Program-made: the position numbers and the translations under genes
In this document: piece after piece, positions 45,626 to 57,797 of the stretch
How positions within the stretch are numbered: position 1 is the first letter of the stretch
Layout of the letters: the number at the start of each line of letters is the position of its first letter
NCBI RefSeq assembly: GCF_021018805.1
Contig: NC_086254.1
Span: forward strand, 29,263,300-29,327,299
DNA length: 64,000 bases
Direction of reading: 5' to 3'
DNA from: Prinia subflava
Lineage: Eukaryota; Chordata; Aves; Passeriformes; Cisticolidae
Notes under the pieces: model-generated
Told to the model about the DNA's origin: nothing
The model's database searches: none
What the model saw: only the letters and a program-made list of their open reading frames with translations

Positions 45626-46539
45626 GGGTAATCAGAGCAGGGCTGGCCCCGTGCCCTGCCCCACAGCCAGCGGCCCTGGGGGCTCAGCTCAGCCTGTGGA
45701 CAGCAGCTGAGCAGGGCCAGCGGCTCCAAGACAGTGAGGCCGGGCATGACTGGGAGAGGGATACGTCCCTGAAGGCCAGACAGAGGATGGGCATGTCCCC
45801 ACCATGGGGACAGCAGCCTGGAGGGTCAAGGCTTGGTTACACAGCAGAGCTGTGGGCAAACATCTCAAGCCATATCAGAAGAAATGGATTTGGGCCAGGA
45901 GGTTATTTTAATCCAAACCTTTTCATGGGAAAAAAAGTCCTATTTCTGCAGCTGGGGTGGCTGGGCAGGAGAGGGCCCAGGGGGGCCATCACCTTCAGCT
46001 GGCAGTGGGTGGCAGAGGATGACAAGGGAGGGGGCTGTCCCAGGATGTCTTCATTGCACAGCCCTTTTCCCAGCATAAGCCCTGCAGTGGTGCTGGCTCC
46101 CTGGGATCCCACAGCAGGACCCACACTCGATCAAACAGGCACCATGCTTGGAGATGGGGCTCTGAGAGGGGGTGGGAAAAGGTCTCACTGCAGGGGATCC
46201 CTGCAGATGCTCAAGGCAGGAACAGTGCTGCAGGGATGGCCTTAAACCCTCACTCCCCTAGGGCTGCCCCTGCCTGTCCTGACTCCAGTGGGGTGAACAG
46301 GGCAGGGACAACGCAGGGAGCCACTTTGGGGGGGCAGGGCTGGACCCCACGCTGCAGGATCTGAACTGGGGTCTTGGGAGGGCTCCATGCTCCCCTGTGC
46401 CCTGGGAAGACACTTCCCCCACTTGGTGACCCAGGGTGGTGTGGGGAGCAGGGCTGGGGCAGGTGGGGGAGAGGTGACCAGCGGGCAGCACGGCACGGGA
46501 AGGCCTTCGGCACCGTGCCTCGAGCCGGGAGCCCATTTC

Positions 46540-46890
46540 CCCACAACAGGGGCTGTTATCAGCGGCAAATCCTCCGAGTGCTCCCAGGGGGGACCTCCAG
46601 CCCTTCCCCTCCACCTACCCCACCGCTCTCCCGCTCCGGTCCACGTCAATGCCGCCGCGAAGGTGTCGGAACAATCGCCTGACAAAGAGCTATTTTTAGG
46701 GGCCGGGGCTTGGAGCGAGGATACGGCCCGGCCGCTGACAATGGGGGGAAGGGGGCTGGGCTTCCCCCGTGACCACTCGGCAGCAGAAGGACCTGTAAGA
46801 TTTCCTCGATGACCCAGGCCCGTACAATACAAGGAAAGCGCGAGAGGGAGATACCCCCGCCAGGACGAGCTGCTCCTTTACCTAATGGGA
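46540..46890. promoter_or_regulatory. Candidate enhancer with consensus MEF2 site
   Basis: CTATTTTTAG at 46690-46699 fits the MEF2 consensus YTAWWWWTAR exactly. Around it are GCTGTTATCAGCGG (GATA-type), CGGAACAATCGCCTGACAAAG and CTGACAATGG (SOX-type ACAAT words) and TTTACCTAATGGG. MEF2 would fit the somitic role of neighbouring TCF15, but target and activity are inferred. Confidence 0.35.
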
Positions 46891-47718
46891 GTGACCCGGG
46901 GTGAGGGGCTGCGAGCTTTGGGCCAGCGGCCTCCCCTGGGGGAGACTCCCACACCGGGAGGGAAGTGGGGTGAAGCCTGGCCGTGCTCGGCTTTCCATGA
47001 GGTCGGGGTGGGGGGGCCAGGCTGGCTGTCTTCTGAAGGGCATAGGAAGGTTTTTTGGGGGGTGTCAAAGGGGTGCAGACATAGCTCAGCACAACCCCCT
47101 CCCCTCCAGACTGGCTCACAGCTCAAGCCACAGTCTGGACATGGTGGGAGGATGGTGACAAACCCTGAGCTGCATGTCCCCAGCTAGCCGTGGTCTGAGC
47201 ATGCCATGAGCCCAGGCTCCTGCTCGAGCTCAGGCTGAACCTGGATGCCTCTCCTCCCACCTCGGGGTCTCCCCCAGCTCAGCCTGCGCCAGATGGGTCG
47301 GTGCATCATCCACTCTGCCCAGTCCTTAGGAGGGAAAGTGATGTCTTGGGCTGCACGGCAAGAAATTGGGCTAAAAAGGTGAAAGACAGAGAGAGAAGGT
47401 CATGGGGTGCTGGAATAGGTCAAGGCTTGACCTGGTTGCTGGCCCGGCTGCCGGCTCAGCAGAGAGATAAGCTCCTTCCATGAACAACGCCCGAGACTCC
47501 ACACACCGGGCAGGAGCCCACCGCTCTGCAGCGGCCCCGGGGTCTGGGAGGGCCGGGGAAGGGCCGGTGGAAGGGCCGGAAAACGACGGATAGAAGGGCC
47601 GGAGAAGGGCTGAAGAACAGCGGGGACAGGGCTGTGGAAGGGCCGCGGGCCGCCGGCACTGGGGCGAATGGAAGGGTCAAGGGAAGCGCCGATACCGGGG
47701 CACCTCCGCAGGCCGCAG

Positions 47719-47733
47719 TCGCCCCCTGGCGGC
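47719..47733 (-). promoter_or_regulatory. CTCF-type motif, reverse orientation
   Basis: On the minus strand CCGCCAGGGGGCGA matches the CTCF core with one or two deviations. It sits about 340 bp upstream of the CSNK2A1 first exon. Confidence 0.55.
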
Positions 47734-47899
47734 GGGTGCGGCGCACAGCCCTACAGAGGGGCTGGGCCCAAGCGGTCACCGTTTACGGTCGGGCCTCCCG
47801 CCGGCGCCGCGGAGGCCGACACGGGCCCCGCCACCTTCCCGCGGTTCACGAGGACACACCTGGACACGGAGCGGGAACAACCCCGCGTCCTCCCCACAC

Positions 47900-48107
47900 C
47901 GCCGCCACAATCACGGACTACAACTCCCATAGCCCCTCGCGGCGAGCTCCACCCTTCCCTGCGCACGCCCCCGCGGCGTGTGGCGGGGCTCGCGCGGTTT
48001 CCGTTTCCGGCGCGCCTCGCTCTGGTCCCTGCGGCGGCGGCCGAGCCTTGTGCCTCCGCCATATTGTCTGTGTGCGGCGGCGGTGGCGGCGGTAGCGGCC
48101 GCGCCAG
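47900..48107 (+). promoter_or_regulatory. CSNK2A1 core promoter: ZNF143, ETS and YY1 motifs
   Basis: A TATA-less CpG-island promoter. ACTACAACTCCCA (47917-47929) is the ZNF143/THAP11-type motif. TTTCCG (47998-48003) and TTTCCGG (48004-48010) are tandem ETS sites on the minus strand. CCGCCATATT (48056-48065) is a perfect YY1 site of the kind found just downstream of initiation. The order and spacing suit a housekeeping gene starting near 48040-48060. Confidence 0.55.
48056..48107 (+). other. Probable non-coding first exon of CSNK2A1 (3' part)
   Basis: GCGCCAG|GTACCG at 48107 is a reasonable donor following the YY1-marked initiation region. It would splice across 11.7 kb to the acceptor at 59797 (TTCTGTCTGCAG). 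The 5' boundary is not determinable from sequence. Confidence 0.45.
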
Positions 48108-48954
48108 GTACCGGCGGCTCCGGCGCCCACGCGGGGCCCCGCGGCGGTGGCGGGCGGAGCGGGCGGCGGGGGAGAGGCGCCGCTGCACTTCCTGAGCTTC
48201 TCCGCCCCCCCCGCCGCGGGCGCGGTGTGGGCTGGGGGGCCGCGGCTGCCCCTTCGGAGAGTGGGGCCGCGGCGGCGCTGAGGGGGAACGGGCAGAGCGG
48301 GCGGGTCCGGTGCGGCGGGAAGGGCACGGCCCGCCGCCTGCTGCCCTCGGAGGGGCTCCGAGTCCTCGAGGGGAGCGGGCAGGGGTTGTGGAGGGGCCGC
48401 CCCGCTGCCCCCAGCCCGGTGCGGGGCCGCCCTCGGCCGCGCAGGAAGGGCAGGGCCCCGCGGAACGGGAGCCGTCCCCTCCCCCAGCTCTCCCAGCTCG
48501 CACGTTCGGGCCGTGTAGGTGTTATTTACCTAAATTGCTCGATCTTGCCTCTTCCCCACCCTGCCCGGAGAAGCGCGGAGATGCGGAGGGGCACGGAAAG
48601 GCCTGTTAGTGCTCGCTCCCACCCCTGGCTGCGCAGGGACTCCGTTCTGGGCCTTTCTGGGTGGAGGGGAAGGTCGTTCTCACGGCTTTCCTCACCAGTC
48701 TGTGGAAGCAGTGGTGGTCAGCCTTGCCCCCGCTATAATTTGGTTATTTGTGCCTTGGGACCGAGAGCAGTGTGGCTGTTGGTAAAATAAGGTTTGAAAG
48801 AGAGGGGTCAGATAAGATTATGGAACCCCATGTGTGCCAGATCATTTAATTCTGTCTTACTGAGGGTTTTGGGTAAAACAAATAAAGTTTGGATTGTGAA
48901 TATTCAAGCAAAGCAGAGGGGCAGGCACTGATCTGTGATCTCTGGTGATCAGTT

Positions 48955-49215
48955 GGAGGACCTGGGCGAATGACGTGGAGCTGTGTGCAGGTGGTTTAGG
49001 TTGGATATTAGGAAAAGGTTTTTCACCTGGTGGGTGGATGGAGACTGAAACAGGCTCCCCAGAGTAGTGGTAACGGCCCCAAGCCTGGCAGAGTTCAAGG
49101 AATATTTGGACAATGTTCTCAGGCGCAGGGTGGGATTGCTGAGGTGTCCTGTATAGGGTCAGGAGTTGGACTTGATGTTCTCTGTGGGTCAGTTCCAACC
49201 CTGGTCCCCCTGAGA
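48955..49215 (+). mobile_element. CR1 LINE 3' fragment (CSNK2A1 intron 1)
   Basis: GAGCTGTGTGCAGG, TTTAGGTTGGATATTAGGAAAAGG, CAGGCTCCCCAGAGTAGTGGT, CCCCAAGCCTGGCAGAGTTCAAGGA and GGAGTTGGACTTGATG are all hallmark CR1 words in sense order. The terminal octamer repeats are missing. Confidence 0.85.
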
Positions 49216-52200
49216 GGGGTCTCTGATGATTTGGGATTTGTGTTGCTCAAACCTGACCCTGGGCTTTGGAGAGCTGCTCTTGCACCGACCCTTTGGTGCC
49301 AGGTTTTAAAACTGGGAATGTGTCCTGGAAAGGGCTGTGCCGTGTGCTCACCTGGCTCCTCATGGAAGCTCAATCCTTTTTTGCACTCCACTAATGGGTT
49401 GGGAAGAGCCCCTGCCAGAGGGACTGGGCACAGTGGCAGCTGTTCAGAGGAAAGCAAGTGGACACCCAGCATTTCTGCTTGGGGCTGGGAGGGATTTCTT
49501 TGTTCTTTGAACATGCTCCCTTTTCTGAAACAGAATTGCTCAAATTATTCAGACTCAGAGTTGGGGCTTGTGCCATCCTGCCAGCCAGCCTGGGTGTTGG
49601 ATGTGAATCCAGTGTGGATTCCAGGTGCATCAGCTGGGGCAGAGGAATCGCTCATCCTGTGTTTGCTGGTTTTGGTGTGGTGGAGAAAAGGGTGAAGTTT
49701 CTGCTAGGAGAGGAGAGAGTGACCTTGGGAAGACTCAAGGCAAGATTTGGGGACAGTGTGAAGCTTTGTCATTTCCTTAATGAGCTCTAAACCTGGGATT
49801 AGGGTAATGTTCCAGTTCCTGTTGCACCTTCTCTGTGGAGACACGCACCGTGTCTGTAACTGGAGGATGAAAACGGGTTGGGATGTCTGATCCCAGGTAC
49901 AGGGCAGTGCTCTGCACTCAGGGGAGGATCTGCCTGTGCCTTGTGGCTGGAATCCCTGTTCTCTTTGGATGACTCCAGGCAGGGAATGGTTTATTGTAAA
50001 GGTCCAGACCTTTCCCTGAGCATTAAAATGTCCATCTTTGGTGCTAGGCAGTGATCCTTCCTTTCATCTCGCCAATGGAGGGAAATTTCCATTATTTCAC
50101 CTTTCTCTGGTGATTTATGTCAATACCTGGTAACATAATTTCTGTCATTAGTAAAATTTGCTGTCTTCTTGTTCCCAAAGTGTATTGGTAGAGTTGGGTG
50201 TACATGTCCTGCACTCAGACCACAGAGCTTGGCCAGTCAGCTGCTGCCTATGGGGAGGTGAAACAGGGTTGAGGAAGGGAACACGGTCTTGGCTTTGGCT
50301 GCAGCAAAGAAGCAAAAACTCCTGCAGCTGAAGATCTGTGTGATGTGCCAGGGTGAGGGCATGAGGCACAGAGCATGGACAAAGGTGGTGAAAGGTAGAT
50401 ACTGGAGGAGAAAGCAGACATTTCCAAATGGGGGGTTCAGAACAGGTTTTCTGGTTTTGGCAAGGCTCATGGGTTCACAGACTGGGGGAAAGTGAGGCTT
50501 GTTGGATGTTGGCAATGTGGCTCTTTAGAAAGGTGATAATAAAAGTGGCAGTAGGTTCTAGCAAATGTGGAGGAAATTGGATCATGGAATGTTGCATGAC
50601 ATTAAGGTTCTTGAGGTTTGTGTGGGGCAGTTAATAGTACTTGTTTGAAAAAAAAGCTGGTGAGATCAGAGAGTGAAGATGCAAACCTGGGATTGGGGAT
50701 TGACTTGGTAAAATACCATTTCCTGAAGGTTAGATGTTGAAAGACTTAGTGTTTGATATTTTAGGCATTTTCAAGTAATGCAGATTAGGTTCATCAGTGT
50801 GGAATGTGGAATTGGAAGTGGGAATCTTGGGGTATATAGGATGTTGAAAGATGGTTATAGATTTGTGGAGTTGTAGAGAAAGAAACTTTCCGCTCTGATG
50901 AAAGGGATACGTACCCAACTTTTCCCAATTTTATTAAATTATGGGTGTCCTTATACTTTCATTTCAGTTCTTCTCCATTTTCTCCTTACAGAACTAATTT
51001 TCTTTTTGTCTTTCCTCATGTCCTCTGAGGAATAAGGGAAAGGAAGACAGGAGAAGCAAATGGGTGACATTGTGGTGGTGTGATTAATTTAGTGTCACAT
51101 TTCTGAAGAGGCAGGGATTTATTTCTGGGTTGCCAGACCTGTCACCTCCACTGTTCCTCCATTATGTTATTGCTTACATTAAGATATTTGTTTTAGAAAC
51201 CCTGCATGAGATTGTTGCCATCTTAGATCTTATTGTCCCATAAGGGTCCTGAGAGAAAAAAACACCCAAGATTTTAAGATCAGGAAAGACTGCCTTGGCT
51301 TAGTCTGGCTACAAACATTTGTTGCAAGACAGCTCTTGGATAATTTTTCTAAGCTTGGATATCTCCTTCCAGGGCCTTCCAAAAGCTGACTTCCCTGGAA
51401 TTTACAGAATGTAATTGGAGAAAGGGAGTTCTCCTTTGAACCTGAAAAAACTGCTTGGAAGAGGAGGCTGCAGCTTTCTGAGCTGGTGTTAGTGCTGTTG
51501 CTGAATGTAGAATGTTTTTCCAAGCTGTTTTTTGGCCCCTTTTGCCAAATTTACATATTGATAGGAAAGATTGATGAGAAGTGGGGTTGTTGATGTGCTT
51601 GTGGGATCAGTGGTTCATGGATGTTTTCTGGTTAGGAATCCAGTAGAGAAGCAGCTCCATGAGCCTGGCACAAGTCTCACCTACTCCTGTGTTCACACTG
51701 TTTTGGACAAATGATTTTATTACCCATTTCATGCTGCTGCTTTGGGAGGCTGAAGAGCAGAAGGCAAGCTTGGAGTTCTTTGTGGACTTGGTACCACTAC
51801 AGACTCACATGTGGAAGGTTACAACTTCAATAATTTTAATTTTCCACGGAGTTTAGTTCTGAGATGTAGGTTATGTCCTCCTTACTGAGTTCTTTTTTTA
51901 ATTAATATTACCATTTGCAGGGAGGTGGTTTCTAAAGCAGGCTGTCCTGCTCCTGCCCATGTAATGGCTGCATCATATTATGGCAATTTATTTCATGTGA
52001 GTGGTGAATAAAATGTGTGCTAAATGGAAAACAATTTTGAGTCAAGGCAAGAGTTTGGCTGCAGGTTTCCCAGTGGATAGTCTTGAATGTTAACAGCAGA
52101 CCTAGAAAATTGAAGCTCCTCACTCTGTTTTTGCAGAGAAGTAGGCTCTGCCCTTGCACCTTCTGGAACAACCAAAGGCTAAATTAGTCCTGTTTTAATT

Positions 52201-54871
52201 AAGCCAAAGGCAGGGAGAATCCAGCCTGCTAATACAGAATTACATGCCAAAACTTGCTTTCCCTGGGTGGGAAAGGTCTTTCTGTGGTGGGAAGAAGTGG
52301 CCCCAAGTCCTCTTGTGTATCCAGGGACCCAAAAAGGTGCCTCTCCCTGTTGTTGCCAAAGCCTTTGGAGAAGGCGTTTTCTCAGAGCATATTTGCACAT
52401 GTGCGTGTGAGTTGTCAGAAAGTCTTTATTTTTAGTGTTCAGAAAATGGATGAGCGTGGACGAGCACACCAAATTAATTTCCAGTCTAGAAAAGCAAGAG
52501 CTCCTGCAGTGTTCCTTCTCTTACAGCCTTTGTCACAGGTTTCTCTGTCTGTTACCAGTGCGCTGTTGAATTCCAGCCTTTCTTCCATGCTTGGTTGTAC
52601 TCCAGAAGGAAAAAGAGGACTTTTTGCTCACTCTGCAGCATCTAGATTAATTTCAGCAGAGCTTAAAAACTAAGTTACAAGTTTTGGCGCAATAGCTTTA
52701 CCGGGGGCTTGTAAGGTGTGAAGGAGAGTGGTGATTGCTGCAGTTTAATAGCTGTTTTTTTCCATTTGATTCTTGGAATGGTGGTAGCTAGTTTCTTCTT
52801 GTGTTAATAATGATAAATTTTTAGAGAATTATGTCAGAACTTCACTTGCTGGCAGGGGTTTGCACCGGGTGTCTCTTGCTAAGCCTGGTCGATGCTGGCT
52901 GAGTGATGGAGGTGGTTTGTGATGCATTGCCTGCTCCATGGAACAGCTGATCACAGAGATTTCCTGAAGAAACAGTTACAGGCAGTGTCCTCTGCTTTAT
53001 CCTTTGGCTCTAGTAACTGTTCCTGCCTCGAGGAATTGCATGATGAGATAAATTAAAAGTCTATAACTTTTACAGATGGTTGGTACAGGTCAGTTTTCTG
53101 AGTTCTGCCTAAATCCCTCTCTGTACAGGAACCATAGGAGTCAAATCAGCTGAATGATTGTCCTGGCAGTACTCTGTGCCTACTAATTAATGAGGAAAAC
53201 AACTGTGTCACTTAGCAGCAATTAGGGAGGTAGAACTTTCCAGAGGATGCTGCCAGTGGAACCTGATGTCAGCTGTGAAGAGCCTGTAGTGCTGCTGAAA
53301 CATTCCCCTTTGTGAGCCTCCAGGAACAGTTCCCTGGTGTTGCTGGGGTCTCAGAAACTCAGTTTTGGTAACTGGAATGCTGTCCAAAGCTCCAGCAGTA
53401 GGAGATTTAGTTTTGTTAGTGCTCTTGGAAGAAAAAGAACTGCTTCCTGTTGAAGTATTACTTTGGCTTTAGGGCAGACCTAAAGGGATATTCATCCAAA
53501 GAAAATCCCTCCTGTCTTTCCTGCACTCCCTGCTCAGCCTGAACTGTCAGTTTGGGGAAGAGGTGCAAGCAGAAGAGTTTTGTTGTTGGCTTCTGTTTGG
53601 TGTGTGTGTACGGACAGGTTAATTTGGCAGTGCCTGGTTATATTGCAGCCGTTTTTATCGGGTTGTGTCAGGAGTCCTTGGCACTGGCAGTGAGGATATC
53701 TGCGGGGTTTATGGGAGCAGTGGCAGGAGAAGCTGCAGGCAGGGGAAGGAGGCAGAGCCTGCGCCGTTCTGAGGTTTGAGTGTCTTGCTTATGTTGCTGC
53801 CCCCTGCAGCTACATGGCCTCGTGCAAGGTCAACTTTGGGGTCTTTGTGTTTTGGGGTCTTTCCCTTTGCTCCATGTGCTGTTGACTAGCTTAGCTCTGA
53901 AAATAATAATGTTCATGACCTTGGGAAATTGTCCATTGTGTGTAGAATCCCTTAGGAGATGGAGTTAGCAGCATTCCTGTCATTGCTGCTGCAGGTGATC
54001 CTGATCCCAGTACCCTGTCCCAGGTCCGTGTGCTGTTGCCAGCAGTGATGTTTGGTGAAGGACAGGTGTCCAACCAGGCTGCGATACTGGAGACCTATCG
54101 AGGGTTTGTGTGAGCTCTGCTAAAATTCACCTGTTACACATCTGAGCAAAAAGGAGGACAAAGCATGACAGACCTTCTGCGAGGAGAGTGTGTGGCACCA
54201 GAGCCACTGCCAGGGCATCCTGGAGGGTGACAGACATGTTAGACACTGCCTTCCGAGTTGGGAAAGTGGGACAGTGAAGTTTTCCCCAAGACTGTGAACA
54301 GTATCATAAAACATGGAGTTACAGTAGAACCATTCCTGTGGCTTCCATAAAGATTGTGATCCTCATTACAGAGGATGACTTCTTCATTGGCAGGAATCGT
54401 GAGGAATTCAGAGAGGAATCAGTGAAGCTGATGTAGGAAGAGCCAGTCTAAATTTAGGATGTTTCTAGTGCAGAATTACTCCAAGATGTTTCTTCAAGTA
54501 TAACTAAACCTGTCAACTACTTTCCCTACAGACCGGCCATGTCTTGTTTTGAATTAATCACCACAGTTCAAGTTTCTTTTTTAAGGGAATGTTGAGGTCA
54601 TTACATATTGTTTATTATTTCTCTACAGTCGGACACAACCAGCTATGAAAGAAATCTGGAAAATAGTTTTGGTGGAAAATGCAGTTAAAGCAGATTGCTG
54701 TTCCAAAACAATAGCCAGGAAAAAGATTGATTTCAAACCAAAGCTTTTTTTTTAACTCAAATTTTAAAATCTACTTTTCTGTTGATTTTGTCCCTTTAGT
54801 AGGTAAATGATCTTCAGGAAAGGATGTAAAATGTCAATTTTGTTAATCCAGGCTTGTTTCTATTTTAGCTG

Positions 54872-54962
54872 TAAAATCATAGAAAAATATAGGTTGCAAG
54901 GGACTTCTGGAGGTCATTTGTTCCATACTTGCATTGCTGAAGTTTCAGCTTCATGAGAACAC
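54872..54962 (-). mobile_element. Short CR1 fragment (CSNK2A1 intron 1)
   Basis: AAATCATAGAAAAATATAGGTTGCAAGGGACTTCTGGAGGTCAT resembles the reverse complement of a CR1 3' terminus. Diverged and under 100 bp. Confidence 0.6.
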
Positions 54963-57054
54963 ACAAATCAGGTTTCTTTTGTGAGATAGAGCGTATTTTT
55001 TAATAAAGTTGATTACTGTTATTTCTTTTAAAAGTAAGCTGCTTGTTGACTGATGTTGACTGCCAGCAGGCAGTTCTGTAATATTTAGGCATGTCTTGAT
55101 TTTTTAATTTCAGTGGTGTTTCTCCAGTATTAGATATTCTCCAAACGCTGGAGGAGCGAGTGTGCTTCCTTGGGAGGATTACAAGGCTATGTGGGCTATG
55201 TGAAGGAAATCATCAACAATTTTATCTGATAATTGTAATTCTTGCTCACCCTACCAAATCACATTTTACACTTACGATTTTAGAGGCTGGGTTTAAGCTT
55301 TCTGCTATGAAAGGCAGCACCTTTGCAGTTGTAGATAAAAGAAGGGGAATAACCTTTCGGTTCCAGGCTCTGCACTGTAATTCTGCTCTTCTCCACTGAC
55401 AGAGCTTTTCTTCTCTCACAACAAACCCGCTGCTGTCTCAGCCTGTTTACAGTCTTAGGCTGGCACAATCACCACTGTAATGAGCTTACGTGGGGAAAGT
55501 AGAAGTGAGAGGAAATTCTCTAGACCTGTTTGGCCGATCTGTCCACCTTGCTTTCTCCTCGAGAGGAAGCTGAGCTTGTCTGAAATTCATCAAGCTGCAG
55601 AAATGTTTTCTTGGCTCTTCGAGTTCAGCTTGTTGCAGTTCAGGGCCTGTTTTACTCTTTTGGGACTGCTGTGAGCTCACTGAAGCTGAGTTCAGGTGGG
55701 TCATCGGGAATAACCAGGTTTATGTGGTGTTGAGCAAGGTTTTCTGGGTTCACTCCACTCTCTCTGGATGAACTTGGATCTTTCTGGCAATATACTGTTA
55801 ACACTGAGGGCAAGGCATGCTGTTAGCAGCAATCCACAGGGAAGCAGTGTCAAGCGGTGTTTGTGTTCTTGAGTACATTATTTATACTCCAAACCTTATC
55901 CACAAAGGTCATCACTTGGATAGCACTTGCAAGTTCCTTGGGACACCAGTCTGCTGGGAAGCTCGTGGCTTTCAGCTCACTGGGAGCCTGTTTAAGAGCT
56001 GCATCATACTGGGGCAACTTCGTAGGGTTTAAATTCTGAGTGAGTAAGGGCTTGAGAGAGGTTCCATGCCAGGAACATTTCCATTTAAAAGCAGTAAACA
56101 ATCATTCCAGTATCTCAGTTTTTCTGGACTACGAAAAAGAAAAGGCAAATTTTACTAGAGGTGAAGTAGATGCGTTTCTCAGAAACTAATCTGCGTGGAT
56201 TTCTGAGCTGTGTTTTGTTGCTGCTTGCTGTAAGTGCATCTGGAAGGGCAGAGGGTGTAGGAAATTCCTGTACTAATTGGAGTAGGTGCTGGAAGTACGG
56301 ATCCTTCACAAAATATCAAATTCTCTATTGGGAGCATGGTTGCCTTTAGAATTGGAGTGCATTGTAAGGATGATGAAATCCCTTTCTCAAAATGAGGGGG
56401 TTTGTAACTGGTCTAGATTAAAAGGTTTTAAAAATCAGAGTCAAAGAGAACATTGAGAGGCTTTTTACCGTTTTCTTGACCTTTAGGCACAAAATGTCTA
56501 AGCTTGCCAAGCTGTTCAGACAACAGGCTACTTTTAGAAGAATTCAAACTTTTAAGAACTGATCTTTTTTAATTAGTAGGCCTTCCAATTAAAAAAATCC
56601 TATATGGTGGCAGCACAGTTGTTTGTCTCTGGGCTGGGACTCTGGGCACTCCTGTGGGGTCTGTCATCAGGACAGGAGTTGTGTTTGGTTCTGTTCTTGT
56701 GTGGGGTGAGCAGGGTTCCTCTAGATAAGGCTGCTGTGTAAGAAATCAGCTAATTATCATTTGCTAATACTCCAACGGCCTATGTGGGGAAAGCCAACAG
56801 TGGAACTTTGGCGTGGTGTTCCTTTAGCTGTCATGTGAGCCCTTTTGGGTGAGATCTGTGCAAGGGGTGCCACCACGGGGGCTGAATGAGAAGCCCTGCT
56901 CTGTGTCCTTGCACAGGCAGGCCTTGGCAGTCTGCAGCGTGTCAGACTGTGGTTGGGAGCTTTGTCTTCCTCCCTCTGTGACCTCTGGTACATTGCCTAA
57001 AAGCTCATGGTTGTTTCCTAGTTAAACACTTCTCTGCCAGAGAAATTAAAATTT

Positions 57055-57173
57055 TAATGTTGTTTCTGGAGATGCTCAAGGCTACACTGGACCATAATCT
57101 TACTGCATCTACTTTGATTAGATGATGTTGAGCAGACTGTCCCAATATAAATGATTCTGTAATTCTGTCATTA
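57055..57173 (+). mobile_element. Diverged CR1 3' end (CSNK2A1 intron 1)
   Basis: TTCTGGAGATGCTCAAGGCT, TTGATTAGATGATGTT and the terminal AAATGATTCTGTAATTCTGT follow CR1 word order in sense orientation, with heavy divergence. Confidence 0.55.
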
Positions 57174-57756
57174 ATGCAGGAATTAATAAATGAAAACATT
57201 CTGTTTGGATTCTGCAGAAATAGAACTCGTCTTTTGTAACAAGCTCAGGGCACTTCTCTAGTTGCAATCGCTGCTCATACTGTAGATTTTTCTGCTTTAA
57301 AACTGCAGGCTCAACTGATGCTTGCATGTCAACACCTGTCCCCATTATCTCTCCTTATTTGTGTCATTCCCTTCTGCCAAAGAGCTTGGATCTACTGCAA
57401 AATAATCCCCCTCCAGGGGCACTGAAGGCAAAAATCTATACAAATTCCTTGGCAGTTTTGAGCAGAGTGAGCAGCTTTCAGGCAGGGTAAGTTTGTGTAT
57501 GTATGTAACTCTTGTTTGCTTTAAAATTAAGTTATCTGTGCAGACTCTCTCCCCTTCCTGTATAAGGAACAGTAGACAATAATACCTACCCTCGTAAATA
57601 GACATTGTGTGCCATTCTTAGAAGCTGCAGTTGATGATTTCCTGAAAAAGCCCTTCTCTGAGCAGCCTGTTACAATGTGCTGCTTGAGCTAGGCTAGAGC
57701 TACGTGACAAAAAATAGCCACTGTGAAATTTGATCTATCTTTAGATAATGTGATTG

Positions 57757-57797
57757 ATTTTTCTTTTTTTCTTTTTTTTCTTTTTCTTTTTCTTTCT
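57757..57797 (+). repeat. (CTTTT)n-like pyrimidine run
   Basis: TTTTTCTTTTTTTCTTTTTTTTCTTTTTCTTTTTCTTTC-type sequence of about 40 bp. Confidence 0.8.

Larger units (their letters stand above)
42200..47500. other. Spacer between TCF15 and CSNK2A1
   Basis: No gene recognised on either strand. It contains a tandem-repeat block (43140-43625), a T-rich run (43996-44080), the perfect (GGGAT)n array, and two candidate regulatory islands (45470-45625 and 46540-46890). An isolated AATAAA at 42963 and a TATA-like ATAAAAGG at 43076 have no visible transcript. Confidence 0.5.

Noticed and set aside
48857..49198. 113-residue minus-strand frame near 49 kb.
   Set aside because: It lies mostly in a CR1 fragment read on the wrong strand.
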